Assembly: GCA_947491825.1 (NCBI GenBank)
Contig: CANLLM010000007.1
Coordinates: forward strand, 1 to 45,084
Direction of reading: 5' to 3'
DNA: 45,084 nt
Source of the DNA: Bacteroidota bacterium
GTDB lineage: Bacteria; Bacteroidota; Bacteroidia; UKL13-3
In this document: positions 24,590 to 32,033 of the stretch, one piece after another
Layout of the letters: every line of letters starts with the position of its first letter
Position numbering within the stretch: the stretch's first letter is position 1
Notes under the pieces: model-generated
The model's input: the letters and a program-made list of their open reading frames with translations, nothing else
The model's database searches: none
Told to the model about the DNA's origin: nothing
Translations under genes and position numbers: made by a program

Positions 24590-25171
24590 ATGAAAGCAAC
24601 CTTTGTTAAGTGGCTCAATTCTTTTATTTTTATCATCATATTTACGCTATCTGCAAATGCACAACATTTGGCCAACCAGTTATTTATTTATGATATAAAA
24701 AATAACAGTTACGAAAAAGTAAAACCGTTTCGCCCGTATTTTATCCTGGTAAATGACACTGGCGTACTAAAAGGATATTTTGATGCAGTGTATGACGACA
24801 ACTTTTTTTTCGCCACGAAAGACTCTGTTTATTTAATTAATCCAGAAAATATTAAAGGTATCATTGAAGGCTATGGCTTCAATGGCAATAGTAGTAATTA
24901 TTCAAAATCTGGAGGTCCAGGCTTACAAGTAGGAGGAATTATATTGGTAACAATAGGCGCAATATTGTTACCTGGAACCCTTGTTACGTTATTTAGCGAT
25001 GTCGGACCAGGATTAGTTTTTTCTGCTTTTACTGGAGGAATATTAACAGGCGGAATAGTGATGCTTAACAGTGCATCAAAAAGAAAAAGAACTTCGCAAA
25101 GCGGTTTTTCATCCGAAGAGTTATTGCGAAAAAGGAATAATAAATTACGAATCCTAAAATCACCCTTGTAA
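24590..25171 (+). CDS. Hypothetical exported membrane protein
   Basis: I do not recognise a family. The 193-residue protein has an N-terminal signal peptide (hydrophobic to S-A-N-A, about residue 25). A beta-rich segment follows, and then a Gly-rich region (about 110-170) with two hydrophobic stretches, G-G-I-I-L-V-T-I-G-A-I-L-L-P-G and G-L-V-F-S-A-F-T-G-G-I-L-T-G-G-I-V, before a basic tail. The glycine-zipper-like pattern suggests membrane insertion. The frame opens at TTG 24566, but ATG 24590 gives a proper signal peptide. It follows the Crp/Fnr gene by 36 bases. The 3' end overlaps the convergent dioxygenase remnant by 12 bases. Confidence 0.65.
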   Translation: MKATFVKWLNSFIFIIIFTLSANAQHLANQLFIYDIKNNSYEKVKPFRPYFILVNDTGVLKGYFDAVYDDNFFFATKDSVYLINPENIKGIIEGYGFNGNSSNYSKSGGPGLQVGGIILVTIGAILLPGTLVTLFSDVGPGLVFSAFTGGILTGGIVMLNSASKRKRTSQSGFSSEELLRKRNNKLRILKSPL

Positions 25172-25360
25172 CATAAAACTGCGCATACTTATACTTCCCA
25201 TATCAAAACTATGGTGTATAAATTTAAGCTGTTCGGTTTTTTGTTGAATTCCCAACACGTACAACATAGGCAAATAGTGTTCGTTTGTAGGTACCAATAG
25301 ATTGGCACACTGCCCAGCCTTAAAACAATCAACTAGTGCTAGGTGATTACCTGTTCGCAA
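25160..25360 (-). pseudogene. C-terminal remnant of a DODA-type extradiol dioxygenase
   Basis: About 65 codons on the minus strand match the C-terminal end of LigB-domain 4,5-DOPA dioxygenase-like proteins (YgiD family): G-N-H-x-A-L-V-D near the start, then V-P-T-N-E-H-Y-L-P-M-L-Y-V-L-G, then M-G-S-I-S-M-R-S-F at the end. The family is normally about 260-280 residues, so roughly the first three quarters, with most metal ligands, are missing. The nominal start lies in the U-tract of the yceI terminator, so no intact N-terminus or start region exists. It is most likely a decayed gene left after deletion. Confidence 0.75.
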
Positions 25361-25400
25361 AAAAAATAGCATAGTAACTATATAGTTAACTATGCTATTT
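25360..25400 (-). terminator. Intrinsic terminator of yceI
   Basis: AAATAGCATAGTAACTA (25364-25380) pairs with TAGTTAACTATGCTATTT (25383-25400), with one bulged base. On the minus strand the stem runs into a U-tract from the A-run at about 25360-25366. It ends the marR-yceI transcript. Confidence 0.8.
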
Positions 25401-25423
25401 AAGCCTGTTTTGGCAGTTTTAAA

Positions 25424-26023
25424 TTACTTTTTTGCTACCAAGCGTACATTAACTTTAAAGTTATTATCAATTAAGTTATCAGCCATACCTGTGTACTTCA
25501 CATCAAATAAAGTGCGATCAATTGAAAACTCTGCGTTAGCAATTACTTTATCTTTAGTTACAATAATTTGAGCTGGGAAATTAATTTCTTTGGTGATACC
25601 CTTAACGGTTAAATCAGCTACTACATTTTGGTTATTAGAACCTGCTACAGCATCTGCAATTGCAGTTAATGATTTAATTTTCAATGTACTGGTTGTGTGT
25701 TTTTCTGTAGAGAAGAAATCATCCGATTTTAAATGACCTTCTAATTTTTGTTGGTATTCGCCTTGCATATCTTGAACAGAAATTGAAGTCATATCGATGG
25801 TAAAAACACCACCAGTTACCTTTTTACCATCAACAGTTAATGTGCCATCATTAAATTTAACATAACCCCAATGATCACCAGTAACTTTTTTACCTGTCCA
25901 TTTAAAGCTGGATTCTTTTGCGTCAACTTTTAAAGTTGCAGCGTTTTGAGATTTTGGTTGGCTAATAGCCACAACTGATAATGCTAATCCTGCAATAGCA
26001 GTTAAAGTGAATAGTTTTTTCAT
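25424..26023 (-). CDS. YceI family periplasmic protein
   Basis: A 199-residue exported protein of the YceI family, a lipocalin-like barrel that binds polyisoprenoid-type lipids in known members. The signal peptide covers about residues 1-20. Family features include E-S-S-F-K-W-T-G-K-K-V near 37, V-T-G-G-V-F-T-I-D-M near 69, and L-K-S-D-D-F-F near 96 (matching the usual H-L-K-x-x-D-F-F-D). The C-terminal V-A-K-K ends the barrel. It follows marR by 18 bases in the same direction, so the MarR protein probably controls it. Confidence 0.9.
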   Translation of the reverse strand: MKKLFTLTAIAGLALSVVAISQPKSQNAATLKVDAKESSFKWTGKKVTGDHWGYVKFNDGTLTVDGKKVTGGVFTIDMTSISVQDMQGEYQQKLEGHLKSDDFFSTEKHTTSTLKIKSLTAIADAVAGSNNQNVVADLTVKGITKEINFPAQIIVTKDKVIANAEFSIDRTLFDVKYTGMADNLIDNNFKVNVRLVAKK

Positions 26024-26041
26024 GTTTTTTTTGTTTAGTTA

Positions 26042-26491
26042 TTATTTCCTTAATTTATCAAGTAATTCGTTGAGGGTGTTTTTCTCTTTCACATTCAATG
26101 CATCGCAAACACTGTTCATTTCAATACTCAGCTTGTCAATTTCTTCTAGTAACAATAGTCCTTCTTGCGTAACTAATACATCAACCTGACGCCTATCTTT
26201 ACTACATGCTGAACGTTTAATTAATTTCTTTTGCTTTAACTTCTCAATCAATCTAGATGCATTACTCATTTTATCCAACATGCGCTCTTGAATTAAACCA
26301 ACACTAGCTGGATTTGGATATTGTCCCCTTAATATGCGTAACACATTATACTGTTGAGATGAAATATGAAACCGCTTAAAAAACCTATTCTGTTCAGAAG
26401 ATAGCCAACCGGATGTATAAACTAAGTTTATCACCAATCGCTCCTCTTCCGATTTAAAAGCAGTTTGTTTTATTGCGTCTTCTAATTTCAT
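26042..26491 (-). CDS. MarR family transcriptional regulator
   Basis: A 149-residue MarR-type dimeric winged-helix repressor. The recognition region includes Q-Y-N-V-L-R-I-L-R-G near residue 48, a helix with L-I-E-K-L-K-Q-K-K-L-I-K-R near 84, and the wing D-R-R-Q-V-D-V-L-V-T near 102. An in-frame TTG at 26503 lies just after the -7 element; ATG 26491 fits better. It leads an operon with yceI and is divergent from a DUF4421 gene. A 10-bp palindrome sits inside its own promoter, consistent with autorepression. The ligand is unknown. Confidence 0.9.
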   Translation of the reverse strand: MKLEDAIKQTAFKSEEERLVINLVYTSGWLSSEQNRFFKRFHISSQQYNVLRILRGQYPNPASVGLIQERMLDKMSNASRLIEKLKQKKLIKRSACSKDRRQVDVLVTQEGLLLLEEIDKLSIEMNSVCDALNVKEKNTLNELLDKLRK

Positions 26492-26505
26492 TTTAAATAA
26501 CAATA

Positions 26506-26536
26506 CAAAATTAGTGTATATACATATATTGTCAAT
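26506..26536 (-). promoter_or_regulatory. Promoter of marR-yceI
   Basis: On the minus strand, ATTG (26536-26533) and TAATTTTG (26513-26506) are separated by 19 bases, matching the Bacteroidota promoter consensus. The predicted leader to ATG 26491 is about 10 bases. Confidence 0.7.
26515..26524. promoter_or_regulatory. Palindrome in the marR promoter, possible operator
   Basis: TGTATATACA is a perfect 10-bp palindrome lying between the -33 and -7 elements of marR, a typical place for an autorepressor operator. The binding protein is inferred, not shown. Confidence 0.4.
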
Positions 26537-26571
26537 ACATTATTTTAGTTTAAGATTTAACTACTTGATTA

Positions 26572-26595
26572 ACATATTTTAAAAATATGTACATA
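26572..26595. promoter_or_regulatory. Overlapping palindromes upstream of the DUF4421 gene
   Basis: ACATATTTTAAAAATATGT (26572-26590) is a perfect 19-bp palindrome around a central A. It overlaps a second one, TATGTACATA (26586-26595). It may be an operator for the divergent pair or a hairpin. Confidence 0.4.
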
Positions 26596-26636
26596 CCGCA
26601 GTAAGAACGCCATTACCGAGATAAAACAATTTACCT

Positions 26637-26644
26637 TACCTTCG
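26637..26644 (+). promoter_or_regulatory. Probable -7 element of the DUF4421 gene
   Basis: TACCTTCG differs from TAnnTTTG by one base and ends 5 bases before the TTG start at 26650. Confidence 0.4.
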
Positions 26645-26649
26645 CCATA

Positions 26650-27684
26650 TTGAAAAATTTAATGCTTATTTTACTGTCCTTGTTGTTCGGTTTTTTCGAA
26701 TCAAATGCCGAAAATAAAGATAGCCTCTATCATGTAAATAGATCGAAGTATATTGATGACAAAACAGGAGAGTTAGGCATATCTTTGTTTAACCGAAATC
26801 CGGATAACCAGATTACCTTAATTGGTGTACATTCGACTACTTACAATCCGAACGATGCCAATACACAAGGAATTAGATTACAACATAAATGGCTAGGTAT
26901 AGCCTTCGGTTATTCACCAAAATCATTGCAGGATAAGTCAAGAGGTACGACCCAAGAATTAGATTTACATATTTTTATGTACGGAAAACGGAATTACTTT
27001 GACGCATACTATGTTGGCTATACTGGATTTTATATTGAGAACTATAAAAGGAATGTTAATTTAAATACCAACTTTAGCAGTTTCCCGCTACTGCCCAATA
27101 TGGAAGTAAATGGTATTGGATTGAATTATTTTTATGTTTTTAACCATAAAAAATATTCTTTACGCTCTAGTTATTTAATGAATGAAATACAGCGAAGAAG
27201 TGCGGGTTCCTTCATATTGGGGTTTTCGTTTAATGCATTAGGCATTAATAATCCCTTAAACGAAATACCTCTATTAACCTTACAAATGCTACCTGAGGAA
27301 ATGCTGGTAAGCGGTGAATTTTATGGTGGAAGTATTTTACCTGGATATGCCCACACCTTTATTTTAAGAAAATTGTTTTTTACCATAGCTCCTAGTTTAG
27401 GTTTTGTTGTCCAACACCAAAAATTTACCAATACAGATGACAAGACAAGAGACAGAAATACGCTTGCATTCAGATCTATAGGAAGAATTGCACTAGGTTA
27501 CAACAGCAACCGTTTTTATGCTGCATTAACTGGTGTAAACGACACTTATAATTATCAATTGGCACCTAAAGTTCAGCTGCAAACACAATTAAGTGAGGCT
27601 CGATTAATAGTTGGATACAGATTTAAAACAAGAGGAATCACAAAAAAAATATCCGCTCAAATGGATAAGCTAATCAAGCCCTAG
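26650..27684 (+). CDS. DUF4421 family protein, exported
   Basis: A 344-residue protein resembling DUF4421, a family largely restricted to Bacteroidota. The N-terminus is a signal peptide (hydrophobic to S-N-A, about residue 20). The body has alternating strands with Y-I-D-D-K-T-G-E-L-G-I near 34, W-L-G-I-A-F-G-Y near 80, I-F-M-Y-G-K-R-N-Y-F-D near 108 and P-G-Y-A-H-T near 231, consistent with an outer-membrane barrel. Function is unknown. The start is TTG 26650 or ATG 26662; both keep a signal peptide. It is divergent from marR, so MarR control is possible. Its stop overlaps the convergent acyltransferase gene by 4 bases. Confidence 0.78.
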   Translation: MKNLMLILLSLLFGFFESNAENKDSLYHVNRSKYIDDKTGELGISLFNRNPDNQITLIGVHSTTYNPNDANTQGIRLQHKWLGIAFGYSPKSLQDKSRGTTQELDLHIFMYGKRNYFDAYYVGYTGFYIENYKRNVNLNTNFSSFPLLPNMEVNGIGLNYFYVFNHKKYSLRSSYLMNEIQRRSAGSFILGFSFNALGINNPLNEIPLLTLQMLPEEMLVSGEFYGGSILPGYAHTFILRKLFFTIAPSLGFVVQHQKFTNTDDKTRDRNTLAFRSIGRIALGYNSNRFYAALTGVNDTYNYQLAPKVQLQTQLSEARLIVGYRFKTRGITKKISAQMDKLIKP

Positions 27685-28565
27685 TCTATTCGTTTGTGTT
27701 TCCAACGCCTGTGGCTCCATAACCATAACTCCGGATGTAAACGAATACTACTTTCTAATTTATCGGCAAATAATTGGGTAATTTCATTTGGTTGCTTATC
27801 GGCAGGATGTTCAGTAATCAGTTCAAAAAACACAGTATACTTGCCCCTAGCATGTTTAATAATATCTACATAAACAACGGCAGAATTATACTTAATCGCT
27901 AATTTTTCGGCTCCGGTAAAAAAGCCTGTTTCTTGATTTAAAAATTGAGTCCAATAAGCATGAGCAGGTTGTGGAGATTGATCAGCAATAAAAGCAACAG
28001 TCCTTACCTTATTTTTATTTTCCGCAAAGTTTCTTGCTGATTGTTGCATAGCTATCAAATCAACACCACACTTTAATCTCAGTTTGTAAGTTAACCATTC
28101 AAAAAACGGATTTGAAAGTGGGTGATACAAGGTACCTACAGGAAAGCCCAATTGATAGGTATAAGAAAACCCGCCCCACTCCCAGTTACCTAAATGCCCC
28201 ATCAATAAAACAACCGACCTATTATTTCTATGTAGCTCTTTAATAAACTCCGTGTTCTGCATTTTTACGCGATTAACGATGGTACTTCTTCCCACTGTTA
28301 ACGTTTTAAATGTTTCAATAAAAACATCAATCATGTTAAGGTAATAACGCTTTTCTATTTGCCTAATTTCCGCTTCACTCTTTTCTGGAAATGCGTTCTT
28401 TAGGTTTGTAGAAACAATTTTTCTTCTATATTTAATGATATGGTAAGCAATAAAACTGAGCACATCAGAAATAAAATACAACACGGGAAATGGCAAAAGC
28501 ATGAGTAGATAGATTGGCACTGCTAGTATATAGTAATACCATTTAGGTTGTTTTGACATGAACAT
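27681..28565 (-). CDS. LpxL/HtrB-type lipid A acyltransferase family protein
   Basis: A 294-residue lysophospholipid/lipid A acyltransferase. One hydrophobic N-terminal segment (about residues 12-42) anchors it to the inner membrane. The catalytic H-x4-E type motif is M-G-H-L-G-N-W-E-W near 122, and P-L-S-N-P near 150 and A-D-Q-S-P-Q near 194 are family features. It probably adds secondary acyl chains to lipid A. Bacteroidota lipid A often carries fewer secondary acyl chains than in enterics, so the acceptor position cannot be assigned. The start could also be ATG 28559. It is convergent with the DUF4421 gene, overlapping it by 4 bases. Confidence 0.88.
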   Translation of the reverse strand: MFMSKQPKWYYYILAVPIYLLMLLPFPVLYFISDVLSFIAYHIIKYRRKIVSTNLKNAFPEKSEAEIRQIEKRYYLNMIDVFIETFKTLTVGRSTIVNRVKMQNTEFIKELHRNNRSVVLLMGHLGNWEWGGFSYTYQLGFPVGTLYHPLSNPFFEWLTYKLRLKCGVDLIAMQQSARNFAENKNKVRTVAFIADQSPQPAHAYWTQFLNQETGFFTGAEKLAIKYNSAVVYVDIIKHARGKYTVFFELITEHPADKQPNEITQLFADKLESSIRLHPELWLWSHRRWKHKRID

Positions 28566-28627
28566 TTATTTTGAGGTAAATATAAAAAAAGAATTTAACT
28601 GAGAATATTTACTATTGCACATTGGTG

Positions 28628-29092
28628 ATGAAATTAACAATAACTTTTAAAATACGGCTTTTTGAACATTGTAAAAATGAGATTGAAAGACGCGTAGCCA
28701 ACTTTGAGTATGCAATGATGGATGCACAAGCAAGTGCAAACAGCGAGGATAAAAGCAGCGCGGGTGACAAGTATGAAACGGGAAGAGCGATGAGCCAAAT
28801 TGCACGTGATATGAATGCAAAACAATTACAAACAGCTAAACGAGAGCTGTCAAACCTACTGTTAATAAATCCTGCTGCTGCATACATTAAAGCACAAAAG
28901 GGAGCTTTGGTACAAACCTCAAGCAACCAAATTGTATTTATAGCCAATAGCATTGGTGTAATTGATTTTGATGGTTATAAAATTGCTGTGGTATCTCCAA
29001 AAGCACCCATAGCGCAAGCCTTACTCAATAAATGTATTGGTGATGAAATTACCATTGCACAAAAAAAATCTACCATCAGCCTCATCTTATAA
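28628..29092 (+). CDS. GreA/GreB C-terminal-like family protein
   Basis: A 154-residue protein laid out like Gre elongation factors. An N-terminal helical segment (about residues 1-70) is rich in charged residues, with S-S-A-G-D-K-Y-E-T-G near 44. A compact C-terminal domain has L-V-Q-T-S-S-N-Q near 97 and V-S-P-K-A-P-I-A-Q-A-L-L-N-K near 122, like the I-S-x-x-S-P-I-G-x-A-L-L of GreA/GreB. True GreA is about 158 residues, but the acidic tip expected in the coiled coil is not clearly conserved. It may regulate RNA polymerase or be a Gre-related protein of another role. ATG 28628 is preferred over the in-frame TTG and GTG just upstream. Confidence 0.7.
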   Translation: MKLTITFKIRLFEHCKNEIERRVANFEYAMMDAQASANSEDKSSAGDKYETGRAMSQIARDMNAKQLQTAKRELSNLLLINPAAAYIKAQKGALVQTSSNQIVFIANSIGVIDFDGYKIAVVSPKAPIAQALLNKCIGDEITIAQKKSTISLIL

Positions 29093-29132
29093 AACAAAAG
29101 CCACTTTAAAATTAAAGTGGCTTTTGTTTTTA
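29091..29132. terminator. Bidirectional terminator
   Basis: The arms 29091-29110 and 29111-29130 form a 19-bp stem containing AAAAGCCACTTTAA and its complement, with A-runs and T-runs on the outer sides. It serves both the Gre-like gene (plus) and the carboxylase gene (minus), and overlaps the end of the latter. Confidence 0.85.
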
Positions 29133-30749
29133 AGCTCTTATAACGCCAGACCTAAACTCCTTAGTGATCGGAGCATGATTAGCGGCTTCGATTCCCATGC
29201 TTATCCATTTACGCGTTTCTGTTGGATTAATAATTGCATCAACCCAAAGCCTGGCAGCGGCATAATAGGGTGAGGTTTGTTTGGTGTATCTATCTGTGAT
29301 GTGTTTTAACATTTCTGCTTTTTTAGTTTCATCAATCACTTCACCTTTTGCTTTTAAACTGGCTTCTTCTATTTGTAATAAAACCTTTGCCGCTTGCGCG
29401 CCACCCATAACAGCAATGCTTGCGTTTGGCCAAGCCACAATCAATCTTGGATCATAGGCTTTGCCACACATGGCATAATTGCCTGCACCATAACTATTTC
29501 CTGTTATGATGGTAAACTTAGGAACTACAGAGTTGGCTTGTGCATTTACCAATTTAGCTCCATCTTTAATAATTCCCCCTTGTTCGCTTCTACTCCCCAC
29601 CATAAATCCAGTTACATCTTGTAAAAAAACCAAGGGTATTTTTTTCTGATTACAGTTCATAATAAAATGAGCTGCCTTATCTGCACTATCGCTATAAATA
29701 ACTCCCCCAATTTGCATTTCGGTAGCGTTATCAGTAGCATTTTGTTTTGGCTTTTTTGCCTTTACCACTTGACGGTTATTGGCTACAATACCTACCGCCC
29801 AACCATCGATACGCGCATAACCGCAGGTAATGGTTTTACCATAAAGTTCTTTATATGGGTCAAAACTATCGGCATCAACAAGGCGTTCAATAATTTCCAT
29901 CACATCAAAGGGCTTGGTGAAGTTAGCAACTGCATCATACACATCATCCATAATTTTTGAAGGAGCAATTGATACTGTACGGTTAAATCCTGCTTGATCA
30001 AAATCACCAATTTTATCCATGATGCGTTTAATTCTATCTAAACAAGCTGCATCATTTTCAAATTTATAATCTGTTACACCACTAATTTCACAATGTGTAG
30101 TAGCACCACCTAAAGTTTCATTATCGATGTCTTCACCAATTGCAGCCTTTACCAAGTAGCTTCCTGCCAAAAATATTGAACCCGTTTTATCTACTATCAT
30201 GGCCTCATCACTCATAATTGGCAAATAAGCACCACCTGCAACACAGCTGCCCATTACAGCAGCAATTTGGGTAATACCCATACTGCTCATTACGGCATTG
30301 TTCCTAAAAATTCTTCCGAAATGTTCTTTATCTGGAAAAATTTCATCTTGCATGGGTAAGTAAACCCCTGCACTATCAACTAAATAAATAATGGGTAATT
30401 TATTTTCTATGGCTATCTCTTGTGCGCGTAAATTTTTCTTTCCAGTTATAGGAAACCATGCACCCGCTTTTACAGTTGCATCGTTAGCAACAATAATACA
30501 CTGACGTCCACTCACGTATCCAATCTCAACAACTACACCTCCACCAGGACAACCGCCATGGTCTTCATACATTTCATAACCGGCTAATGCACCTATTTCT
30601 ATACGTGGTTTATCTTTATCAATTAAATAGTCAACACGCTCACGAGCCAACATTTTACCTTTCTCTTTTTGCTTGGCAGCAGCCTTTTTACCCCCACCTT
30701 CGTATATCTTTTCTAATCGTGTATTTAATTCGTTTACTAAATGTTGCAT
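29130..30749 (-). CDS. Acyl-CoA carboxylase carboxyltransferase (beta) subunit, MCC-like
   Basis: A 539-residue carboxyltransferase with the two crotonase-fold halves of biotin-dependent acyl-CoA carboxylases. The N-half has L-R-A-Q-E-I-A-I-E-N near residue 109, L-V-D-S-A-G-V-Y-L-P near 125 and V-M-G-S-C-V-A-G-G-A-Y near 165. The C-half has F-L-Q-D-V-T-G-F near 377, G-N-S-Y-G-A-G-N-Y-A-M near 416 and A-V-M-G-G-A-Q-A-A near 442. The pattern P-M-Q-D-E-I-F-P-D-K-E-H-F-G-R-I-F is closest to methylcrotonyl-CoA carboxylase beta, so a leucine-degradation role is the best guess; propionyl- or geranyl-CoA use is possible. The biotin-carrying alpha subunit is not adjacent. Confidence 0.9.
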   Translation of the reverse strand: MQHLVNELNTRLEKIYEGGGKKAAAKQKEKGKMLARERVDYLIDKDKPRIEIGALAGYEMYEDHGGCPGGGVVVEIGYVSGRQCIIVANDATVKAGAWFPITGKKNLRAQEIAIENKLPIIYLVDSAGVYLPMQDEIFPDKEHFGRIFRNNAVMSSMGITQIAAVMGSCVAGGAYLPIMSDEAMIVDKTGSIFLAGSYLVKAAIGEDIDNETLGGATTHCEISGVTDYKFENDAACLDRIKRIMDKIGDFDQAGFNRTVSIAPSKIMDDVYDAVANFTKPFDVMEIIERLVDADSFDPYKELYGKTITCGYARIDGWAVGIVANNRQVVKAKKPKQNATDNATEMQIGGVIYSDSADKAAHFIMNCNQKKIPLVFLQDVTGFMVGSRSEQGGIIKDGAKLVNAQANSVVPKFTIITGNSYGAGNYAMCGKAYDPRLIVAWPNASIAVMGGAQAAKVLLQIEEASLKAKGEVIDETKKAEMLKHITDRYTKQTSPYYAAARLWVDAIINPTETRKWISMGIEAANHAPITKEFRSGVIRA

Positions 30750-30794
30750 GTTATTTCAATGAATATAAATGATAAGCAAATTTCTACTTAATTG

Positions 30795-31835
30795 TTAAAA
30801 AACGAAGTTAAATGATGCCTGATAAAGTATACCGCGCATGTTGCGATTCAATTCGTTTAGCGGCAAAAAATAACTTGCTTTGTTGTCAACTAAAATGTGT
30901 TTTGTTTTTATCAGCTCAACTCCAAAACTTAGGTTCGCATTTGGTATAAACACACTGTTTCGATTGTTGTTTTGATTACTAATAAAACCACCAATTTGAT
31001 AGCCTGTATATAGGTTGAAGAACCTACGTTTACCCCTGCCAAAATTACGCGGGTAAAAATCTTGTCCAAAATTAATGATAAACAACTCATTTATTAAGGA
31101 TGTATCTGCAGTATTGTTATCCATTGCGCGATATACCCCTAAATTAAAATAACTTTTACCGCGTGTAAACATATATTTTATGGTTGCGCCCTGATACGAT
31201 TTAGCACTAATACCTGATGCAGGATTTTCAATCTTCAAAAAACCGTATTCGATACCTGGCATGTTTACAAATGATACCCGAGAATTGTTGGGTGTGCTCA
31301 TTTCATCATTAATAGTAAATTGAACTTTACACATTTGATCGCTTGCATTTTGTTGCAGTTGATTGATGTTTACCTCTAATGATGCTATAGTTTGCAGGTT
31401 ATTAGATATTTTACGTTTTGACTCCTCGCCCCTCACTCCGATTACTAAAGAATCCCTTAACTGTCGTGCATAAATATTATTCTCATATTTCAGTCCGTCA
31501 ATTCTTTTTTCTAAAGTACTTATTTTCTCTTTAAAGTTTTCGGTATTAAACACATTTTGGGTAACATAACCCATTTTGCTTGCCACAGAATCAAGACCAC
31601 GTAATTCTGAATGATCAATTAAGAATTCGGTATAATAGCGGTTAGTACTTAAATCTGTTTGATAGACTACACCATTTTTTGAAGCAATAAAATGAGATAA
31701 TACAGCAGTACTTAACTGCAATTTGGTTACGTAAACTTGAATGGTTTTGTTCGATGGCCTATCTTGTGCATATAAACCATGTGCTATAAATGTAAAAAGC
31801 GTAATTACAATCAGCAGGTTAGCAAGCTTTTTCAT
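30795..31835 (-). CDS. Exported protein with DUF4349-like coiled coil and C-terminal beta-barrel
   Basis: A 346-residue protein that I do not recognise as one named family. A signal peptide (to L-Y-A, about residue 23) precedes a region resembling DUF4349: a beta segment with Y-Y-T-E-F-L-I near 67, L-D-S-V-A-S-K-M-G-Y near 79, then a long charged helix (about 100-165) likely forming a coiled coil. The C-terminal part (about 185-346) has alternating strands and ends N-F-V-F, the terminal aromatic typical of outer-membrane barrels. It may span the periplasm and anchor in the outer membrane. An exact -7 element lies 20 bases upstream of the ATG. Confidence 0.65.
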   Translation of the reverse strand: MKKLANLLIVITLFTFIAHGLYAQDRPSNKTIQVYVTKLQLSTAVLSHFIASKNGVVYQTDLSTNRYYTEFLIDHSELRGLDSVASKMGYVTQNVFNTENFKEKISTLEKRIDGLKYENNIYARQLRDSLVIGVRGEESKRKISNNLQTIASLEVNINQLQQNASDQMCKVQFTINDEMSTPNNSRVSFVNMPGIEYGFLKIENPASGISAKSYQGATIKYMFTRGKSYFNLGVYRAMDNNTADTSLINELFIINFGQDFYPRNFGRGKRRFFNLYTGYQIGGFISNQNNNRNSVFIPNANLSFGVELIKTKHILVDNKASYFLPLNELNRNMRGILYQASFNFVF

Positions 31836-31854
31836 ATTTGTATTTTAACGTGCT

Positions 31855-31862
31855 CAAAGCTA
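31855..31862 (-). promoter_or_regulatory. -7 element of the coiled-coil/barrel gene
   Basis: The minus strand reads TAGCTTTG, an exact TAnnTTTG match 19-20 bases before ATG 31835. Confidence 0.55.
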
Positions 31863-31891
31863 AATAAATTAAGTGTTTTATAAAGAATAAG

Positions 31892-31922
31892 TTTGCTGAA
31901 ATAGTTTTAAAACATACTTTTG
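31892..31922 (+). promoter_or_regulatory. Promoter of the SRP RNA gene
   Basis: TTTG (31892-31895) and TACTTTTG (31915-31922) are separated by exactly 19 bases. The predicted start falls at about 31928, where the RNA's terminal stem begins. Confidence 0.85.
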
Positions 31923-31927
31923 CACTT

Positions 31928-32028
31928 GGGTAAGTCGGGTACGACCAGCTCCTGCTGAATCCACCAGAACAGGAATGTAGCAAGGGTAAGTAGTTGTAGC
32001 GGTGCGATACTTTGACTTGCCCTTTTTT
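31928..32028 (+). ncRNA. ffs: Signal recognition particle 4.5S RNA
   Basis: An RNA of about 95 bases plus a U-tract. Its ends pair (GGGTAAGTC at 31928-31936 with GACTTGCCC at 32014-32022, one G-U), and it ends with TTTTTT. The interior carries the bacterial SRP helix 8 features: GACCAGCTCCTGCTGAA on the left and CAGGAATGTAGCAAGGGTA on the right (compare GACCAGGTC and GGAAGCAGC in E. coli). It binds Ffh and targets membrane proteins co-translationally. A consensus promoter precedes it. The reading frame antisense to it at 31819-32097 is spurious. The TonB receptor stop lies 6 bases beyond the U-tract on the opposite strand. Confidence 0.9.
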
Positions 32029-32033
32029 GTACC

